The position numbers and the translations under genes are program-made. A DNA stretch of 64,000 nucleotides from CAVXSP01 sp963724645. Its GTDB lineage: Bacteria; Acidobacteriota; Vicinamibacteria; Vicinamibacterales; SCN-69-37. Numbering within the stretch: the stretch's first letter is position 1; each line of letters begins with the position of its first letter. Of this stretch, positions 62,310 through 64,000 are shown one piece after another. Under the pieces are notes generated by a model that was given only the letters and a program-made list of their open reading frames with translations, had not been told where the DNA came from and did no database searches. The DNA is taken from positions 1,302,001 to 1,366,000 of the forward strand of contig CAVRVJ010000003.1 in the NCBI GenBank assembly GCA_963724645.1. Reading direction: 5' to 3'.

Positions 62310-63434
62310 TATTCCTCGTCGCGATACGCCACCGGGCGGTTCGATCCCCGAATTTCCGACTTCACGTTTGGCAATCCGCACGAATTTCCGTTGCCGGGCC
62401 TCGTCAGGGCGATTCGCGAACGCGCCGAGCCCCGCGACAAGAACTGGTTCGCCTACAAGACCAGCGAAGAGGAGCCGCAACGATTCCTGGCCGAGCACCT
62501 TGGCCGCGAGCTCGGCTTGCCCTTCGAGCCGTCCGACCTCGCGCTGACGACCGGTGCATTCGCCGCGATCATGGTGGCGTTTCACCTCGTCCTCGACGCC
62601 GGTGACGAAGCGATCTTCTCCGAGCCCGCGTGGTTCTGCTATGAGCCGCTGCTGCTCGCGGCGGCCGCCGTGCCGCGAAAGGTCACGCTTCAACGGCCGT
62701 CATTCGACCTGGACCTCGGCTCGATCGAGGCGGCGATCGGCCCGCGGACTCGCCTGGTGATCGTCAATACGCCGCACAATCCAACCGGTCGCATTTATGC
62801 GCCCCACACGCTGCGGAGCCTCGCGGATCTCCTCGAACGTGCCTCCGCCCGCCTCGGCCACCGCGTTTACCTGCTGTCGGACGAGCCATATCGGCGGCTG
62901 CGATTCGATGGGAACGGGTTCGTGAGCCCGGCGACGGTCTATCCGTGGACGTTCATCTCGTACAGCTACGGCAAGGTCCTCCTCGCGCCCGGACAACGAC
63001 TCGGCTACCTGGCCATTTCGCCGCTCATGCCCGACGCGGACCGGCGTGCGTTCAGCGACGCGATGCTCGGTGCGCAAATGGCCCTGGGTTGGTGTTTCCC
63101 GAACGCCGTCATGCAGTACGCCGTGCCGGATCTCGAGACGCTGTCGATCGATCAGGCCGCACTCGCACGCCGCCGCGATCAGCTGATGGCCACGCTTGTG
63201 AACAACGGCTACAACGTGCTCAGGCCGGAAGGGACGTTTTACTTGTGGGTCAAATGGCCGGACGGCGACCCGGGGCAGCTCTGGGACCAGTTGGCCGATC
63301 GCGGCGTGTTTGTGTTGCCGGGCAGCCTGATGAATGCGCCCGACTATTTTCGAATCAGCCTGACAGCATCCGACGAAATGGTGCAACGCTCGCTCGCGGT
63401 GTTCGCGGACCTCGCCCGCCTGTCGTTATCGTAG
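62253..63434 (+). CDS. PLP-dependent aminotransferase, class I/II
   Basis: 393 residues from the ATG at 62253 behind GGAGGAG. Fold-type I motifs are clear: NTPHNPTGRIY for substrate and phosphate binding, LSDEPYRRLRFDG, and the PLP lysine in SYSYGKVLLAPGQRLGYL. The end has LWVKWPDGDPGQLWDQLADRGVFVLPGSLMN. It transfers amino groups between an amino acid and a 2-oxo acid in the cytoplasm; the substrate is unknown. It is probably co-transcribed with the PIG-L gene. Confidence 0.9.
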   Translation: MTSSRIRAADAAFAAVKRFYSSSRYATGRFDPRISDFTFGNPHEFPLPGLVRAIRERAEPRDKNWFAYKTSEEEPQRFLAEHLGRELGLPFEPSDLALTTGAFAAIMVAFHLVLDAGDEAIFSEPAWFCYEPLLLAAAAVPRKVTLQRPSFDLDLGSIEAAIGPRTRLVIVNTPHNPTGRIYAPHTLRSLADLLERASARLGHRVYLLSDEPYRRLRFDGNGFVSPATVYPWTFISYSYGKVLLAPGQRLGYLAISPLMPDADRRAFSDAMLGAQMALGWCFPNAVMQYAVPDLETLSIDQAALARRRDQLMATLVNNGYNVLRPEGTFYLWVKWPDGDPGQLWDQLADRGVFVLPGSLMNAPDYFRISLTASDEMVQRSLAVFADLARLSLS

Positions 63435-63544
63435 CGTCCACTTCGACGTGGTACGCCGTCGTGACACCATTGAGCGCGTATGAGAACTTCCTGCTCCGGC
63501 GGCCTCGGCGGTTAAACACGCCGAGGCCGTCGAGCCCGCGGTGC

Positions 63545-64000
63545 CTACTTGCCCGGCGTCGCCTTGGTGGCATTCGCCGCCGGTTTTCCCCAGAAGACAA
63601 ACGTGCCCCGGTCACCCGAAGTCAGGATGTCGAGCGCGCCGTCCTTGTTCACATCCAGCACTTGAAGGTGAGAACCGACGCCCGACCGGTTGTGCACCAA
63701 CTCAGGAACGAACCGTGCGCCGCCCGGGGCCTTCGGATCGCGAACGGTTTTGTAGACGTAGAGCACCGGCGTCCCGTACGGATCGGGATCGGCCCAGCTC
63801 TCCTCATGGGAGAAGTGGCGCTTGCCGACGATCAGATCCGGAATCCCGTCTCCGTCCATGTCGCCGATGGTCGAGGCGTGCGGCTCGGAGAAGGTGACGT
63901 CCCCCGCGTTCTTGGTCGAGAAGTCACCCATGATTTGGTGCTCGACGAACGAAATCGTGCCCTCCTTGTCGCGCTTCTGCTCGAACCAGGAGATGCCCCA
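63545..64000 (-). CDS. FG-GAP/VCBS-repeat protein, C-terminal part (5' end outside window)
   Basis: The frame enters from the right edge and ends at 63545; 151 residues are visible. They show integrin-like FG-GAP repeats: ASTIGDMDGDGIPDLIVG and LQVLDVNKDGALDILTSG, each with the calcium-binding DxDxDG-type loop. Such proteins are usually secreted or surface-exposed, often as part of a larger enzyme. The visible part ends in GKPAANATKATPGK. Confidence 0.8.
   Translation of the reverse strand, partial: WGISWFEQKRDKEGTISFVEHQIMGDFSTKNAGDVTFSEPHASTIGDMDGDGIPDLIVGKRHFSHEESWADPDPYGTPVLYVYKTVRDPKAPGGARFVPELVHNRSGVGSHLQVLDVNKDGALDILTSGDRGTFVFWGKPAANATKATPGK

Noticed and set aside
1..64000. CRISPR arrays, tRNA or rRNA genes, insertion sequences and prophage genes
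   Set aside because: No regular direct repeats with spacers, no cloverleaf-like segments, and no transposase or phage protein was recognised on either strand.

Overview
The window is GC-rich bacterial chromosome with dense genes on both strands, short intergenic gaps and many overlapping start/stop pairs. The gene content points to a soil or sediment member of the Acidobacteriota, probably of the Vicinamibacteria type. This is an inference from family content: several PQQ-type dehydrogenases, Tat-exported sugar-isomerase TIM barrels, a DUF1080 module, DinB proteins, a kinase-propeller protein, a GMC oxidoreductase with a gluconate-dehydrogenase subunit-3 partner, and a large YNPRTGTY-repeat secreted protein. 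No rRNA, tRNA, CRISPR array, transposase or phage gene was seen.

Layout. 1-2234: an ECF sigma factor, a small membrane protein and a polymer-forming/RDD membrane protein in an overlapping operon. 2242-9749: Tat-exported TIM-barrel enzymes, a DUF1326 protein, cytochrome c, a PQQ dehydrogenase, a broken alpha/beta hydrolase and an NHL-repeat lyase-like protein. 9781-15153: GHMP kinase (frameshifted), a tandem aspartyl-protease protein, a DUF922-type protease and two NAD(P) oxidoreductases. 15269-22499: a PQQ/cytochrome c/DUF1080 fusion, an M13 peptidase and two CNNM/CBS membrane proteins. 22581-28626: DinB, an outer-membrane barrel protein, MsrA, an esterase, a PPIase, a PEP-hydrolase-family protein and a secreted protein. 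28799-33113: a sigma-54 activator, two tandem STAS-like genes, a secreted protein and an AraC HTH protein. 33376-42606: the repeat-rich secreted protein, glycogen debranching enzyme, a broken transporter-like beta-barrel gene, a BamA/TamA-like protein and a broken S9 peptidase. 42725-44529: an arsR-arsM-arsC operon with a visible palindromic operator. 44747-53929: the GMC/subunit-3 pair, a phytanoyl-CoA dioxygenase, DinB, AraC, an ankyrin protein and a haem protein. 53952-64000: a kinase that has lost most of its propeller, small secreted proteins, an HhH operon, a glucose/sorbosone-type dehydrogenase, DinB, an AI-2E transporter, a patch of gene debris, a PIG-L deacetylase, an aminotransferase and a partial FG-GAP protein.

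Themes. Many periplasmic redox and sugar-handling enzymes (PQQ propellers, GMC plus subunit 3, DUF1080, sugar isomerase TIM barrels) suggest oxidation of sugars or glycosides in the periplasm, possibly through 3-keto intermediates. About ten loci carry reading-frame breaks although their motifs and catalytic residues remain legible. This points either to residual indels in the assembly or to very recent gene decay. The most unusual non-coding structures are two dispersed copies of a 17-bp-arm palindrome (6262-6330 and 47002-47072), a roughly 100-bp duplication of an aminotransferase leader (61074-61176 and 62208-62309), and a cluster of CAAGA/TCTTG sites in front of the sigma-54 activator.
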